From Trichoplax adhaerens (lineage: Eukaryota; Placozoa; Uniplacotomia; Trichoplacea; Trichoplacidae), in NCBI RefSeq assembly GCF_000150275.1, contig NW_002060943.1:13133822-13197821 (forward strand): a stretch of 64,000 nt of DNA, written 5' to 3'. Below the pieces are notes generated by a model. That model saw only the letters and a list, made by a program, of their open reading frames with translations. It made no database searches and was not told where the DNA came from. Below are positions 24,419 to 36,600 of the stretch, one piece after another. Position 1 is the first letter of the stretch. Every line of letters starts with the position of its first letter. Made by a program: the position numbers and the translations under genes.

Positions 24419-24426
24419 CTATAAAA
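24419..24426 (+). promoter_or_regulatory. Candidate TATA box upstream of SDR copy D
   Basis: CTATAAAACGCC lies about 550 bp before the ATG of copy D, immediately after the minisatellite. The distance would require a long or spliced 5' UTR, so the link to the gene is weak. Confidence 0.25.
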
Positions 24427-24975
24427 CGCCGGTGCCTGAATACCACTTTTTAGTTAATTAGTCGGTTAGTTAGTCAATTGCTATTCAATTGCCTGCTAAA
24501 GGGTTGCATATGAAATTCTCAGTAGATTTCTTCTCAAAGTCAATACTGTAGTACCTAACAGAAACAGCAACTATTCCAACTTGGAAGTTGCAAACTACAC
24601 TGTAATTAGTATAAACTCCATGCACAGATTTTTTAGACGTGCAGTAAAAAGGTCATGAACCTAAATACGCGTATATACTATACAGTACGGTAGAATTTGT
24701 GCACTTGTATTGTCTGTCTCATCGTAACAGGTAAACATCGCTGAAGAAATAAATACTCTTCTGTACATATTTTCAACTGTTGTTTTCCACTCACCGGCAG
24801 TTCAATAATGTACTAAATCGATTCCAATAGTGCAGGAGAAAGTAGCGTATTTTAGCAGGAAAATCCTTACTGTTTTAGTGGCGTACCCCAATATACAATC
24901 AATCAAAGCCACTTTCTGTTGTTTATTTGCAATTAAAATCCATCCTAACACCGACATTGAAATTGCTGAACTCAC

Positions 24976-25944
24976 ATGCCATCGACTCCTGAAATTGCTG
25001 CTGTAGTTGGTATCACTGCGATTTCTCTTATACTACTACGATATTTTGTGCAAGGTAGTATCTGTCGAAGTAAAGCTCGTCTGGATAACAAGACAGTCAT
25101 TATTACCGGAGCCAACACTGGTATCGGGAAAGAAACAGCCATTGATTTAGCTAAACGAGGCGCTAGAATTATTGTAGCTTGTCGTAATGAAAGTAAAGGG
25201 ACGACAGCTGCCAAAGAAATTATTCAATTAAGCGGTAATACTCAAGTTGTCTTTCGAAAGCTCGATCTAGCATCATTTCAATCCATACGTCATTTTGCTA
25301 ATCATTTTAACGAGAATGAAGATCGTCTGGATATTTTAATTAATAATGCTGGCGTTTTATGGTGTCCGTATATGGAGACTGAAGACGGATTTGAAATGCA
25401 ATTTGGAACTAACCATTTAGGCCATTTCTTATTGACCAATTTATTGTTGGATAAGTTAAAGGCATGTGCACCAAGTAGAATCGTTGTAGTATCAGCCAAA
25501 CTGCATTCCTTTGGCAAGATGAATTTCGATGATTTAAATGGCAAGAAAAATTACAATTCTTACACGGCTTACTTCCATAGTAAACTCGCCAATGTCTTAT
25601 TTACACATGAATTAGCTAGAAGATTACAAGGGACTGGTGTGACAGCTAATTCATTACATCCAGGTGCAGTCAAGACTGATATTGCTCGTCATTTATCAAT
25701 CTATCAAAACAGCTTCTTGAACATTCTAGTACAGCCTCTTTATTGGCTTTTCATAAAAACGACAAAGCAAGGAGCTCAAACATCAATTTATTGTGCAATC
25801 GATGAATCTATCGATGGTGTTACCGGTAAGTACTTTGCCGATTGTCGAGAAGCAAAGTGTGCACCACAAGGACGTGATGATGGAGCTGCTAAAAAATTGT
25901 GGGAACTAAGTGAAGAGATGACTGGACTTTGCAAAAACCATTAA
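24976..25944 (+). CDS. SDR, retinol dehydrogenase-like (copy D), catalytic Ser replaced by Ala
   Basis: A 322-aa intronless SDR, nearly identical to copy C across the reading frame. Membrane anchor (about 7-25), TGANTGIG (44-51), NNAG (123-126), N146 and YFHSK (Y199, K203) are intact. Codon 174 at 25495 is GCC (Ala) where copies B, C and E have the catalytic Ser. The change is part of a cluster: VSSQAHFHG in copy C reads VSAKLHSFG here, while the codons on either side are the same. Without the active-site Ser, normal dehydrogenase activity should fall strongly, although the neighbouring S173 remains. The rest of the frame is undamaged, so this is not an ordinary pseudogene. The start is the first ATG and aligns with the paralogs. 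Confidence 0.92.
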   Translation: MPSTPEIAAVVGITAISLILLRYFVQGSICRSKARLDNKTVIITGANTGIGKETAIDLAKRGARIIVACRNESKGTTAAKEIIQLSGNTQVVFRKLDLASFQSIRHFANHFNENEDRLDILINNAGVLWCPYMETEDGFEMQFGTNHLGHFLLTNLLLDKLKACAPSRIVVVSAKLHSFGKMNFDDLNGKKNYNSYTAYFHSKLANVLFTHELARRLQGTGVTANSLHPGAVKTDIARHLSIYQNSFLNILVQPLYWLFIKTTKQGAQTSIYCAIDESIDGVTGKYFADCREAKCAPQGRDDGAAKKLWELSEEMTGLCKNH

Positions 25945-26171
25945 TAACCCTTTTGACGACGGTCATGGAATATGTAAGAGCAAATTGTTGTAAATTTCTT
26001 ACCGCAGCACTGGTATTGGTAGAAATGTGGATTTAATTGATCGTTTTACTCTGCCTTCCATATTATTAAACGTACTCTAGTCTATCAGTGATTGTAAGTA
26101 GACTGAACGAAACTGATTGAATGGAATAATTGTTGAATTATTAATGGTCAATTTAATGTATTTAGCGATAA

Positions 26172-26177
26172 AATAAA
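26172..26177 (+). terminator. Candidate poly(A) signal of SDR copy D
   Basis: AATAAA about 230 bases past the stop, at the position equivalent to the signal after copy C. Confidence 0.4.
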
Positions 26178-26354
26178 CACCTACGTTCGTTTCAGGTTTA
26201 TTCCTCATGAATACCTTGTTGACTGTCTGAGCTCATGCTCGTACTTGAACATGATTTTCATGTTTTGCATCGATGATGGACTATCTGTTGTTGATTAAAG
26301 AGAGTTATTTAGAATGACAGTCGTATGAATTGAATTCATGCTGTGATAAAAGGG

Positions 26355-26997
26355 TTCCTTTCCGGCTTAGTACGTTACTAGATTAGCTATTCGTCCTACA
26401 CAGCACTCCTTCAAGGCTGAGCTGAGATGGAAAATGATCGTTGCAAGCCTTATTTGTGGATGAGAAGCAACCCATCGCTTTTTTACTGGAATGTGAATTT
26501 TTTTTTATGCGAAATACGAATAGAGCATAGAGAGAAATCAAGCCTGGACAACTCTGAGGTTCATGACGATAACAGTTGTCTACGTAAACCTCCTAACCAG
26601 CTTATTGGCGTTCTTTAACATGAGTTACTTTTCGCTAAGCCATATTGATCATCCACATTCTACTGCACTTCGTTTATAGACCCTATATAAGTCAGTTTGT
26701 AGATCCTTGGACCATGCAGAAAGACTGTATTGACATAACGAAATGAACGAGCATCATGACTATTTCAACCGTTTGCATCTCGTTGGATTCTCGTACGAAT
26801 AGATTAAACCATATCGCATTAACTTGCTTCTTCCACAAATCAACCTTCATTTCCCTATCACTGCAATAAGAAAGTGAACTGAGTTGCTAGAGAATTTTAT
26901 TTTTCGACTTTCACCATCAATCGAAGCGTTGCAGTTGGATATTATTGTAGCATCACTACGGAATGATACTGGACAACCATTTCCCTTTAATTTTAAT
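26355..26997. other. About 640 bp present after copy D but absent after copy C
   Basis: The 3' flanks of copies C and D match up to about 23036 / 26354 and again from about 23037 / 26998 (TGGAGTTGCCC, then CTAAGATGGGTG). The intervening ~640 bp occurs only after copy D. It contains an ATG frame of 63 codons at 26427-26618 without recognisable motifs. I could not define terminal inverted repeats or a clear target-site duplication, so insertion in D and deletion in C are both possible. Confidence 0.6.
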
Positions 26998-27149
26998 GTA
27001 CAAACTGGAGTTGCCCGTACCATTGCAGCATATTTTCCTGGAGTAAACTAAGATGGGTGCTTACACGTATATCACAGACCTAGAGCATAGAAATCATTCG
27101 CAACCTTGGTCAAGCCTTTTGAAAGGGAAGGGAGAAGCAATGACAAGGA

Positions 27150-27740
27150 TGAAATGGTACCATCATTTTTTATAGTGTTCAGTAATAGGTTATTCTCTAT
27201 TTATTTAATGTATGCTAAACTCTAAACTGCAACTTGCAATCTAGGAAATGATCAGTAAAAGGATTTGTAAGGATGCCATTGGAAAATGCAATAACGTTGT
27301 TTAACCGAACCTTTCTCAGGTCTAGTTCAGTGCCGGGCAATCAAAAGCTGCTTAGGGAATAGGTTATTCTCTCTTTATTTACGGTATGCTAAACTATACA
27401 CCTAGATGTAAAACAGATGTCGTTAGTTTTGGCCTCGTTTCCATTATAGCACCAAGAAAAATGCGACATGTATTTTACGCATTTTTGTAAACTGCAACTT
27501 GCAATCTGGGAAATGATGAGTAAAAGGATTTGTAAGAATGCCATTGGAAATTGCAATAACGTAGTTAAATGGTGCCATCATTTAATAGTGTTCAGTACTG
27601 GGCAATCAAAAATTGCTTAGGGAATAGGTTATTCTCTCTTTATTTACTGTATGCTATAAGCTGCAACTTGCAATTGAGGAAATGTTCAGTAAAAGGATTT
27701 GTAAGAATGCCATTGGCAATTACAATGACGTTGTTGGAGT
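27150..27740. repeat. Second array of the SDR-linked minisatellite, between copies D and E
   Basis: Three to four units of the family at 23197-24340, recognised by GAAATGATCAGTAAAAGGAT, GCCATTGGAAATTGCAATAA and TATGCTAAACT..AACTGCAACTT. One unit is interrupted by a hairpin-like insert (listed separately). The array was carried along with the C/D duplication. Confidence 0.85.
27395..27486. mobile_element. MITE-like hairpin insert in a minisatellite unit
   Basis: About 90 bp interrupts a unit between CTAAAC and TAAACTGCAACTT, which are adjacent in a neighbouring unit. The insert carries near-terminal inverted repeats: TGTAAAACAGATGTCG at 27407-27422 against CGACATGTATTTTACGCA at 27464-27481 (reverse complement TGCGTAAAATACATGTCG). 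No coding capacity. Mobility is inferred from the inverted repeats and the clean interruption only. Confidence 0.5.
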
Positions 27741-28377
27741 AAGATGATGTTTAGTCTTAACCATCCTAGCTGTTCATCACTCGTACCCTTGTGGATATTA
27801 GGACATTATCTGGATGAGATTTATTTCCAGCCACTTTTGCTATTCCTTATTTACTTTTTACAAGCACTGTGGAGGGGGGAATTGCATCCATTCAATGGTG
27901 ACATTCTTTTTGCAAGGCAAGGACTTGAACCTACTTTTACAGTAGTATAGGCAGCAATCCTGCAGTACAGTGCTACACCGACGTGATACAGCGACTGATG
28001 AGTTTAATCACAGCGCAAGTTCATCAGTCCTGTCTATCGCTAGCAAAAGTAATGTCACTCCTGGCCATCCAATACTGCTGGTATGACGTCACACCGGCAA
28101 AAGGTCACGTAGCAGTACACAGGTCTACTTCGGACTAAAAGCAATGTTCATATTGTGTCATCAGCCAGCTGATTCTGCCTGTCAAGGAGCTCTTGTCACT
28201 GACTGTGTTTTATACACTCTACTACACTAGAGTACTCCATCACGGGTGCTCTCCCTTGCAACTAGATTGCCACTATTTAATTATAATAATCATCATCACG
28301 ACAGTTATCCGTCTTCCTTTTCCTTTCCAATCGAGTAAAATTGGCAAGTTTAAAATTGCTTCTGCTAATCATCCAAG

Positions 28378-29346
28378 ATGTTATCCACGCCTGGAATTGC
28401 AGCTGCTGTAGGTGTAACGAGCATTTCTCTGTTGTTAGTGAGAAATTATATGCAAGGTGGTACATGTCGTAGTAAAGCTCGACTGGATAACAAGACCGTC
28501 GTCATTACCGGTGGCAACACCGGCATTGGCAAAGAAACAGCCATCGATTTAGCCCAACGAGGTGCTAGGATTATTTTAGCATGTCGTAGTGAAAGTAAAG
28601 GGACAACAGCAGTGAAGGAAATTATTGAATCGAGTGGAAGTAGTAATATTGTCTTTCGAAAGCTCGATCTTGCATCATTACAATCCGTGCGTGATTTTGC
28701 TAATCAATTTAACAAGAATGAAGATCGTTTGGATATTTTAATTAATAATGCCGGTGTGATGTGGTGCCCGTACATGGAGACTGCCGATGGATTGGAAATG
28801 CAATTTGGCACCAACCATATAGGCCATTTCTTACTAACCAATTTATTATTGGATAAATTAAAGGCATGTGCACCCAGCAGGATTGTTGTAGTATCGTCGA
28901 TAGGACACCGTGGTGGCAAGATGAATTTCGATGATTTAAATGGCAAGAAAAATTACAATTCTTACACGGCTTATTTTCAAAGTAAACTGGCCAATATCTT
29001 GTTTACGCGTGAATTAGCCAAAAGATTACAGGGCACAGGAGTGACAGCCAATTCATTGCATCCAGGTGCTGTCAATACAGATCTTGGTCGACATTTATCC
29101 GTAAATCAGAACGGTTTCTTGCACGCTTTAATAGCACCTCTGTATTGGCTCTTTGTTAAAACGTCCAAGCAAGGAGCTCAAACTTCAATCTATTGTGCAG
29201 TAGACGAATCTTTAAATGGTGTTTCAGGTAAATACTTTGCCGATTGCCGTGAAAAAGACTGTGCAGCACAAGGTCGCGATGATGGTGCTGCTAAAAAATT
29301 GTGGGAAATCAGTGAAGAAATGACTGGACTTTCCAAAAGTCAGTAG
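28378..29346 (+). CDS. Membrane-anchored SDR, retinol dehydrogenase 11-14-like (copy E)
   Basis: A 322-aa intronless SDR, the most 3' of the cluster. N-terminal anchor (about 7-24), TGGNTGIG (44-51), ACR (68-70), NNAG (123-126), N146, catalytic S174 in VSSIGH, YFQSK (Y199, K203), HPGAVNT, and the shared tail DGAAKKLWEISEEMTGLSKS. All residues for NADP(H)-dependent reductase activity are present. It is clearly diverged from copies C and D, and its upstream sequence (27740-28377) is unlike theirs, so it belongs to an older duplication. The start is the only sensible ATG and aligns with the other copies. Confidence 0.92.
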   Translation: MLSTPGIAAAVGVTSISLLLVRNYMQGGTCRSKARLDNKTVVITGGNTGIGKETAIDLAQRGARIILACRSESKGTTAVKEIIESSGSSNIVFRKLDLASLQSVRDFANQFNKNEDRLDILINNAGVMWCPYMETADGLEMQFGTNHIGHFLLTNLLLDKLKACAPSRIVVVSSIGHRGGKMNFDDLNGKKNYNSYTAYFQSKLANILFTRELAKRLQGTGVTANSLHPGAVNTDLGRHLSVNQNGFLHALIAPLYWLFVKTSKQGAQTSIYCAVDESLNGVSGKYFADCREKDCAAQGRDDGAAKKLWEISEEMTGLSKSQ

Positions 29347-29423
29347 TAATCCCTTGCGGAAAATCGGGACAAAAGACATGCAATAGTGAAATTTCACCTT
29401 TGATTTCAGCTTACAAGTATAGC

Positions 29424-29429
29424 AATAAA
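29424..29429 (+). terminator. Candidate poly(A) signal of SDR copy E
   Basis: AATAAA about 80 bases past the TAG stop. Confidence 0.5.
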
Positions 29430-29648
29430 GTCAACACACAAGAGATTTCTTCCTAGCTGATAGCGTATGCCAGTCTCTTCCATTTCTCTAATCTACTCCT
29501 GTAGCCTACATTGCATTATATTGCTAATGAATCACATTTGTTTACAAAGAGAATCCTATAAATCTAGTTTAAAAATCTTTTATTTTATGCTAAGCCACGA
29601 TGATACCGATTCGGAAATGACTAAAATGAAATAGCTCTAATGTTGGCG

Positions 29649-30013
29649 TGCTACTACTGCAGCCAAAAATTTGTTAGATGAGAGATTTTTCAATCTAAAG
29701 TTCATCTCTGATGTAATAATTATATTGTTTTAGCTTTCGTCACCTGTGTAGTATAGAAGTCTAATATTTGTGTGCTACTTCTGCAGCCAAAAGTTTGTTG
29801 GATAAGTGATTTTTCTATCTAAAGTTCATCTCTGATGTAATAATTATATTGTTTTAGCTTTCGTCACCTGTGTAGTATAGAAGTCTAATATTTGTGTGCT
29901 ACTACTGCAGCCAAAAGTTTGTTGGATAAGTGATTTTTCTATCTAAAGTTCATCTCTGATGTAATAATTACAGTATATTGTTTTAGTTTTCGTCACCTGT
30001 GTAGTATAGAAGT
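29649..30013. repeat. Three-copy ~124 bp tandem repeat downstream of SDR copy E
   Basis: GTGCTACT(A/T)CTGCAGCCAAAA begins units at 29649, 29772 and 29896 (spacing 123-124 bp). Each unit continues with TTCATCTCTGATGTAATAAT and TTTCGTCACCTGTGTAGTAT. Units 2 and 3 are nearly identical. It lies between the SDR cluster and AK7 copy b. Confidence 0.9.
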
Positions 30014-30625
30014 GAAGCTTACACGATTTGTATGTTAGCGTAATAAATGGTTATTTTCGATGTGTCATCTGTTTACAAATAGAATCTTATTAACGTATTA
30101 TAATTTGTTGGGAATAAATTAAAGTTAGATTCAAAATTACAAGAACAAACAGATTATTCAACGATCGATCAAGCAAGAATACTTTTATTAGCAAAACCTC
30201 AAAATCTAGTAATATACAAGAGAAACAAACTATCAAACAGACGCAAACAGATGAGAATATCTTCTAGACTAGTCCATTCAACATCCTCATTTAAAATGTG
30301 ACTGTTATTCATGGAAGGCATCGTAACCTTAGGCTTCATGATATAGTTGACAATGCCTTAAAACATTATTGTACAACTTTTTCGCCAGGAATTTAATCGT
30401 ATACGTAAGGCATATAAAATAACCCTTTCCATTATTGGTATCATAACATAAGAAAATTGGATGACTATTACTCAGAGTCTAGATTAGACAGCGCTGTCAA
30501 GCATAGCTGTATTCCGAAGCCAGCTGGTCATAGACTTGTATAGGATAGGATAGATGATTTATACATTACAAGTGATATAAACTGTTTATGGTAATAGTAA
30601 GACATTGCAGACTTCCATGGAGCCT
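30014..30625. other. Intergenic DNA, 3' flank of AK7 copy b
   Basis: About 600 bp between the 124-bp repeat and the AK7 copy b stop codon. No coding region was seen; it should include that gene's 3' UTR. Confidence 0.5.
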
Positions 30626-33600
30626 TTAGATAATATCAATTTCCGGATTGTTCTTGAAAATAAACTCAGCCTGAAGTGATAAATATTAGAAATAAGCATT
30701 TTCCAGTACTAAATAAATATCTGCTTGCTTCTATAATATTGAGCTAAAGGTTATCTTTGAGTATAATGAATTACATCTAAACTAATAAAGATAATGAAAG
30801 AGGTGGAATAAAAGCTTAGTAAATTAATCTTTCTCAAAGAAATTCAACATCAGTTCAATACCGGTGCTGGAAATATATGATTCTCAGATACATTCTGAGA
30901 AAGCATGTAATAATTACAATAAATCAGCAATACTTATATTATTATTTAGCAGATCTACCGTATCAACAACTTCGCCAATCAACAGTAATCTTTAAGAAAA
31001 GCGACAAAATATGATAGTCTTTCTAGGTATTTATATTGCGAATATTATCGGATAAATTATAATATTAAGTAAGTATTTAAGAATGACCAGTATCAAAATT
31101 GAAATTAATTCAGCAACTTATAAGCAGATGCAATTGATCTACAAGAAAGGCCAGAAAATGAACTTACTAAGTAATCGATAGGATCATCTGGTCGATGCCG
31201 GCAACATTCAATCAATCCTTGCGTTAAGGTAGGCAAAACATGTCTCATTAAATATCTTTTAATAGGCAGCGATCTGTCATCCAAAGCTTCTTTCTCCTGA
31301 GCAATATCTCGTTCTTTATTTGATTTCTATGGAAAATTTCGGGCTAGTTAGCTTTGACTGACAGGAATACATTAGAATCGATGATGATAGGCATTGCACT
31401 GACGTTATATCTACTCGTATATACAGTAATGGTTCTTAGCATGACTAAGAGTGTCATCGTGGCTATTTATATTACCGAAATAGCTTTTAAAGACCGAAGT
31501 TTAAGGAATAAATCAAGTGACATTAAGCGTTTTTCAGTATAAATTTTCGTATTAAATTGCAAAATATCTTAAATTAGCTACAAAAAAAAGCAGCTGGATA
31601 TATTCTAGTATAGGTAAAGAATAGTTAGCATTATGTAGTCCTACGTTATGGCTCGATCTTATAGGCTCTTGGCAGTTATGCGACAACATGATATTTATCG
31701 CTAATAACGATAGCATGAAATGATAGCATAGACACAGTCTATATGTAGCCTAATAGTACCGTATACTGTGCTGTACATACTATTTCAGACATGAAATTGA
31801 ATATTTCATTGGTATGTACTACTATAGCCAGAAGTTATACTGAATATATCACTTCATAGTAGATATTTTAACCATGTTGTGCTAATATCTGTATCCCGAA
31901 GATATTTACCCATATATCGTATTTTATCTGCTCTCTTTCTTCTATCACTTTCCTTTCCTTTTCCATTTGAAGACGGCGAAGATTCTCTTTCTTTGCCATC
32001 TGTAAACATATTAGTGGTTAGGCTACTTTCTATCATAATTTCACTTAATTTAATTACGTGCATATAATACTGTAAAAGACTTTGACTATTTATTTTCACG
32101 GTATTTAGTAGTTGAACTCGTCTCTCTATTTCTGGCCGTGATGAATTGAATTACCGTTTCTCTAGCTTCTTTTTCAGCTAGCAAGGTTAAATAATGTTCT
32201 GATTTCTCTATTAATATGAAATTAAATATGTAATTATTGAATAAAAGATATTTCAAAAAACTTTTTCAATGTTTTTGGTAATGTATTATAGATATATATA
32301 TATATATGTGCATTTAATTCGGTTTATATTTTCTGATAATAATAATAGTAATGAACTTTATTAGCCAACTTACCATAATGTCTCGGTGCACCTAATAACT
32401 CAATAATGGTCCGAATGGTTTTATGACTATTATCAGATGGATCCTGTGTTAAATCTATTTGTGTACGAGAAGTAATTTATAGGCTGGTCATTCGATGAAG
32501 CATCAAGCTATACAAAAATTTGTTATAGCACTTAAAATGTAGAGATATCAAACAGCAAATATCCGTTCTAAAAATGAGCAAACTCCATTAGACTACGATG
32601 TAAAGAAATAAACTATTACCATAATGATCAACTCGGACTGCATAATCATCAAAGTAATGCTGAACAGTTTCATCCAAATTATCTTCGTGGAACTTGACTA
32701 ATCTTCGAAGGAATCCTAGTTTCGAATGAATGGCACATACGTACAGAAATTTAAATCTTCAATTTTGGTCCAATTACAATAGCTGATCTAGCGAATAAAA
32801 TTCATCATCCGCAAAGTATATTTGTTCGTCGAAGAAGTTAATTACGTACTCTAGTATCTATCTTGGAAGTAGTAATTAATCTTTAAATCGATACTCTGAA
32901 TTAATCACATACGATTGCTGACAAAAATTTAATAACAATTAAAGATATATGAAGCTGATCGCCTAATTATTATTGCTAGCATCTAAAGGCATTGTGAAAA
33001 AGCTTATCAATATTATCATCTTGCTCATAATTTGATGAAACTTTTAACTGAAAAACTGCGAACTTTCTGACAAATTTAGCTTTCTCACCTTCTTCAGTGC
33101 TATGGCTTCCACGCACGACTTTTTCTGGTAGATTCAATACACGATTTCTTAAATAATCATCATTTGCATCTAGCCAAATAACATTATCTATACCACCGGC
33201 AGTAAAGAATAAAGGAAATATTGCAATGACATTGGATTGATTATCAAAGCATGTAATTTATTTATTATCATTTCTCATTAAATTATTAATTTCTAGATAC
33301 AAAGTGAACATGTCATATCCGTTTATAAAGTCAGTATTAAAAATTGGATTAATATCCTACCTGGCATGATTTCTGGGTCATAATCCAGGTTATCATCTTC
33401 ATTCGTATTTTCGTCACTATCGTCTAAGAATGAAATAATTATAAGTTAGAGATTAATAGATAACGATAGGTGCTTATTGCAGATCATGATTTATAGTATT
33501 TTGGTATCGATGGTAAGTATAAATAAACTTTAGAGATTCTTTAATGATCTATTCTTACTTTATACTTACTAGCAAACAAGTCCTGCGCTTGAGAAAAGGT

Positions 33601-36600
33601 TTTAGGATATCCATCCAATATAAATCCCTAAACGTTAAAAGAAATAATTAATTACTGTAAGATAAGATTAGACCGATTTATTTTGAAAGAATTTATGATG
33701 TAGCATAAGTCATGTAATGTTCTTTACACTAGAACATTATAATTGGTAGTTTACCTGATTCTTACATGACATCGATTTAAGTTTTTTACGTAAAAATCGA
33801 TGAACATAATGATCATCATATCGATCTAAATAAAAAAGGATTAGTTTTGTAAATTAGATCTTCAATTTTTGGTTTCAAAGACCTAGTAAAGTTTAAACAG
33901 GAAGCCAAATGATGTCCTTACTATTATTATTTTCTTTATTTTCTTTTAAAGCCTCTAACAATTCTTTATCCTGATTATACTGTTCGTGCTCTCTTTCCGA
34001 TAATTCACTTTCAGATCTAGCTGCAGATTGTTCCTATGATTCATAAGCAAAAATCATCATTAGGATTGCAGTAAATACAGCAATAGTCGGATAGGAGAAG
34101 AATTTCTATATCAAATATAAATATAATTAGATTTAAGTGAGCTGTACAGTCAAGGCTAACGTCAAAAAATAACTAAAGGTATGATTATATATGTAAACTG
34201 ATTAAGATCAGTGCAAAATTAGAGCAAAATTTAACTTTATTCTTAATTTACCAGATTTTCGACCGCTTCAGATATAACTTCTCCAATCGTGATATGATGA
34301 ATATGATAATATTCAGTTAGTTGCTGGGAAATTTTGGATTTTCCCACCGCTGGTGGTCCAAGAACACAAATCTTAATTGGTTTCTATAGATAAAATAGAT
34401 AAAATTTATCCATGATATAAGATTGGAAGGAGATTAAGCCATGCAATTATCTACAAAACTTTCTAAAGTAAAGATTTCAATTTTTCAACACATTTATAAA
34501 GTACAATATTATGGTTGTAAAGACTATATATTAAATAAATCGATTGATAAGCTAAACTTTATTTTATACTGTAAACTAAAAAATACTATCATGAAAGCTT
34601 TAAATATACAGAAAGAATAATTAATCTCAACTAGGTCTTGCTTAGAGGTTACAAACATTACCCTACCGATAAATTTCTATATTCCTTAAATTCTTTAATC
34701 ATTTTCTTCATATTGTCCACCATACCAGACTGTTTAAATATGAGATTTAGATGGTCGCTATAAGGCATAAATTTGCTAATTCATAGCTTAAGTAATTTTA
34801 ACTTACTAAGGCTACCCATTCAATATTCATATGCTCCTTAATATATATGCCTTCAATCCGCAAATTGACTACAATTTTATCAAATTCATTTTGCTAATAA
34901 AATAAAAAAGATTTGTTTTAAGGACTAAAATAGAAACCTCTTAAAACATTATATTAGGCTCTAAAACAAGCTTTTCAGAAATTTGACTTAAATAGCAAAA
35001 AAACTGATTCAAGCAAACCTACAGGTAATGATTCGTTAAGCAAAGCATCTTCTTTAGATATGTAGTTAACTTTTCCGGTTCCAAGATAATAACTGATACT
35101 CTAATTTAAAACAGTAAAAATCAGTAATCTCAAATAGATTAACTACCTATCAACTTTAGCGTATGCTAATCTTCACAAGTCTAATTCGAAAGTAAATTAA
35201 TCCAGTTCTTGCGTTATTGTCAAATTGAAATCTATTATATATTTTCCTAACCTTGACGATTTCTTTTAGGTTATTGTTAGAATTATCAACCGCGACCAAA
35301 TATCTTATTTTAGGTTTTCGATCAATGACATTCAGAACAATGCTAATAAAAGAATTCATACCTTAGCATAATAGTGGGTTAAGATCTAACTGGCGAGAAA
35401 CCTTTATAGCTTCTGTGATGGTTAGAATTAAATTACAAATCTCCGGCAATTTATAAAAATACCTTGTTAAATCTTTAACATGTATTGTAGGTATAACATT
35501 TCTTCCATTTCCGTAGCAGTCGAGAGCTTGCTTGGATAACCATGCATCCTATATGTCCAAGATTGAGTTAGAATAAATTGTGATGAATCAGAATTGCTTC
35601 ATAGCAGACTAGCTAAAATTAAAATATTACAGTTATAATTACTTTAAACAGATAATGAAAGATGTTTTCTTCATGTCCATAAACTAATCCACAAGCAAGA
35701 ACATAGGTTATGAAGTTTTCCTTGTTCTGTTATTAAAAAAATTGTAATAAAATTATTTTCTGATGTTTCAATTTCTTGGATAAATTTGACAAGTGATAGA
35801 CTAACCGATGAAGCCATGACACACTTTTCGATCCTATAAGAAAACGACGACAATTTCAGTTGAATATTATGGTTATACCAAAATGATCAATTTCTTAGTC
35901 GTATATTTGACGTTATCCTTTTAAACTAAGCAAGCTATATAATTTTATTATGATAATTACTGTAGTTGTCGATGAAAGTTTGGATGTGGTATGCGTCGCT
36001 TAAAATCTTCTTCTGATAACGTTAATTCACGATCATACTATAGAAAAGCAATACTTGTTAGCGTATTCTGAAAAAACTTATTGTAGATATAGCTTTATCA
36101 CTCTTTCAAATATAAAATTTATACCGGATCTAGTGGCTTAGTTTTGACCCATGTCATAATAGTGGAGAGGCAAATAAATAGTTTTAACGTCTCAAAAGTA
36201 GGCGCTTCACTTTTTAAGACTGAAGGGTGAGAAAATAAATGACATTAGGGGTTATATCGCAGATTTTTGTCATTTAATCGAGTATGATAAACTCTTGTAC
36301 GACAAACTGTCTACAAATTTTACCATTTGCAACAAGTTTAATTTATGTATAAAATTGAGTTTACTTACTAGTCACTGCCCACAGTGTTTGATCTAGTGCG
36401 TCAAAATCTTCACCAATATCATAGATGATCACGTCACTTGCCTTCATCGCTGATAATATTTCATCTGGGTTATCAGACTGATTAACGGATAAAATGACAT
36501 GTACTTAGAGCCAATGGTAAAATTCGGATTGATATACAGATATAAATGTTATATTTACTTCGATAACTTTGCAGAGCCAGGATGGCTTAACAGATAAAGG

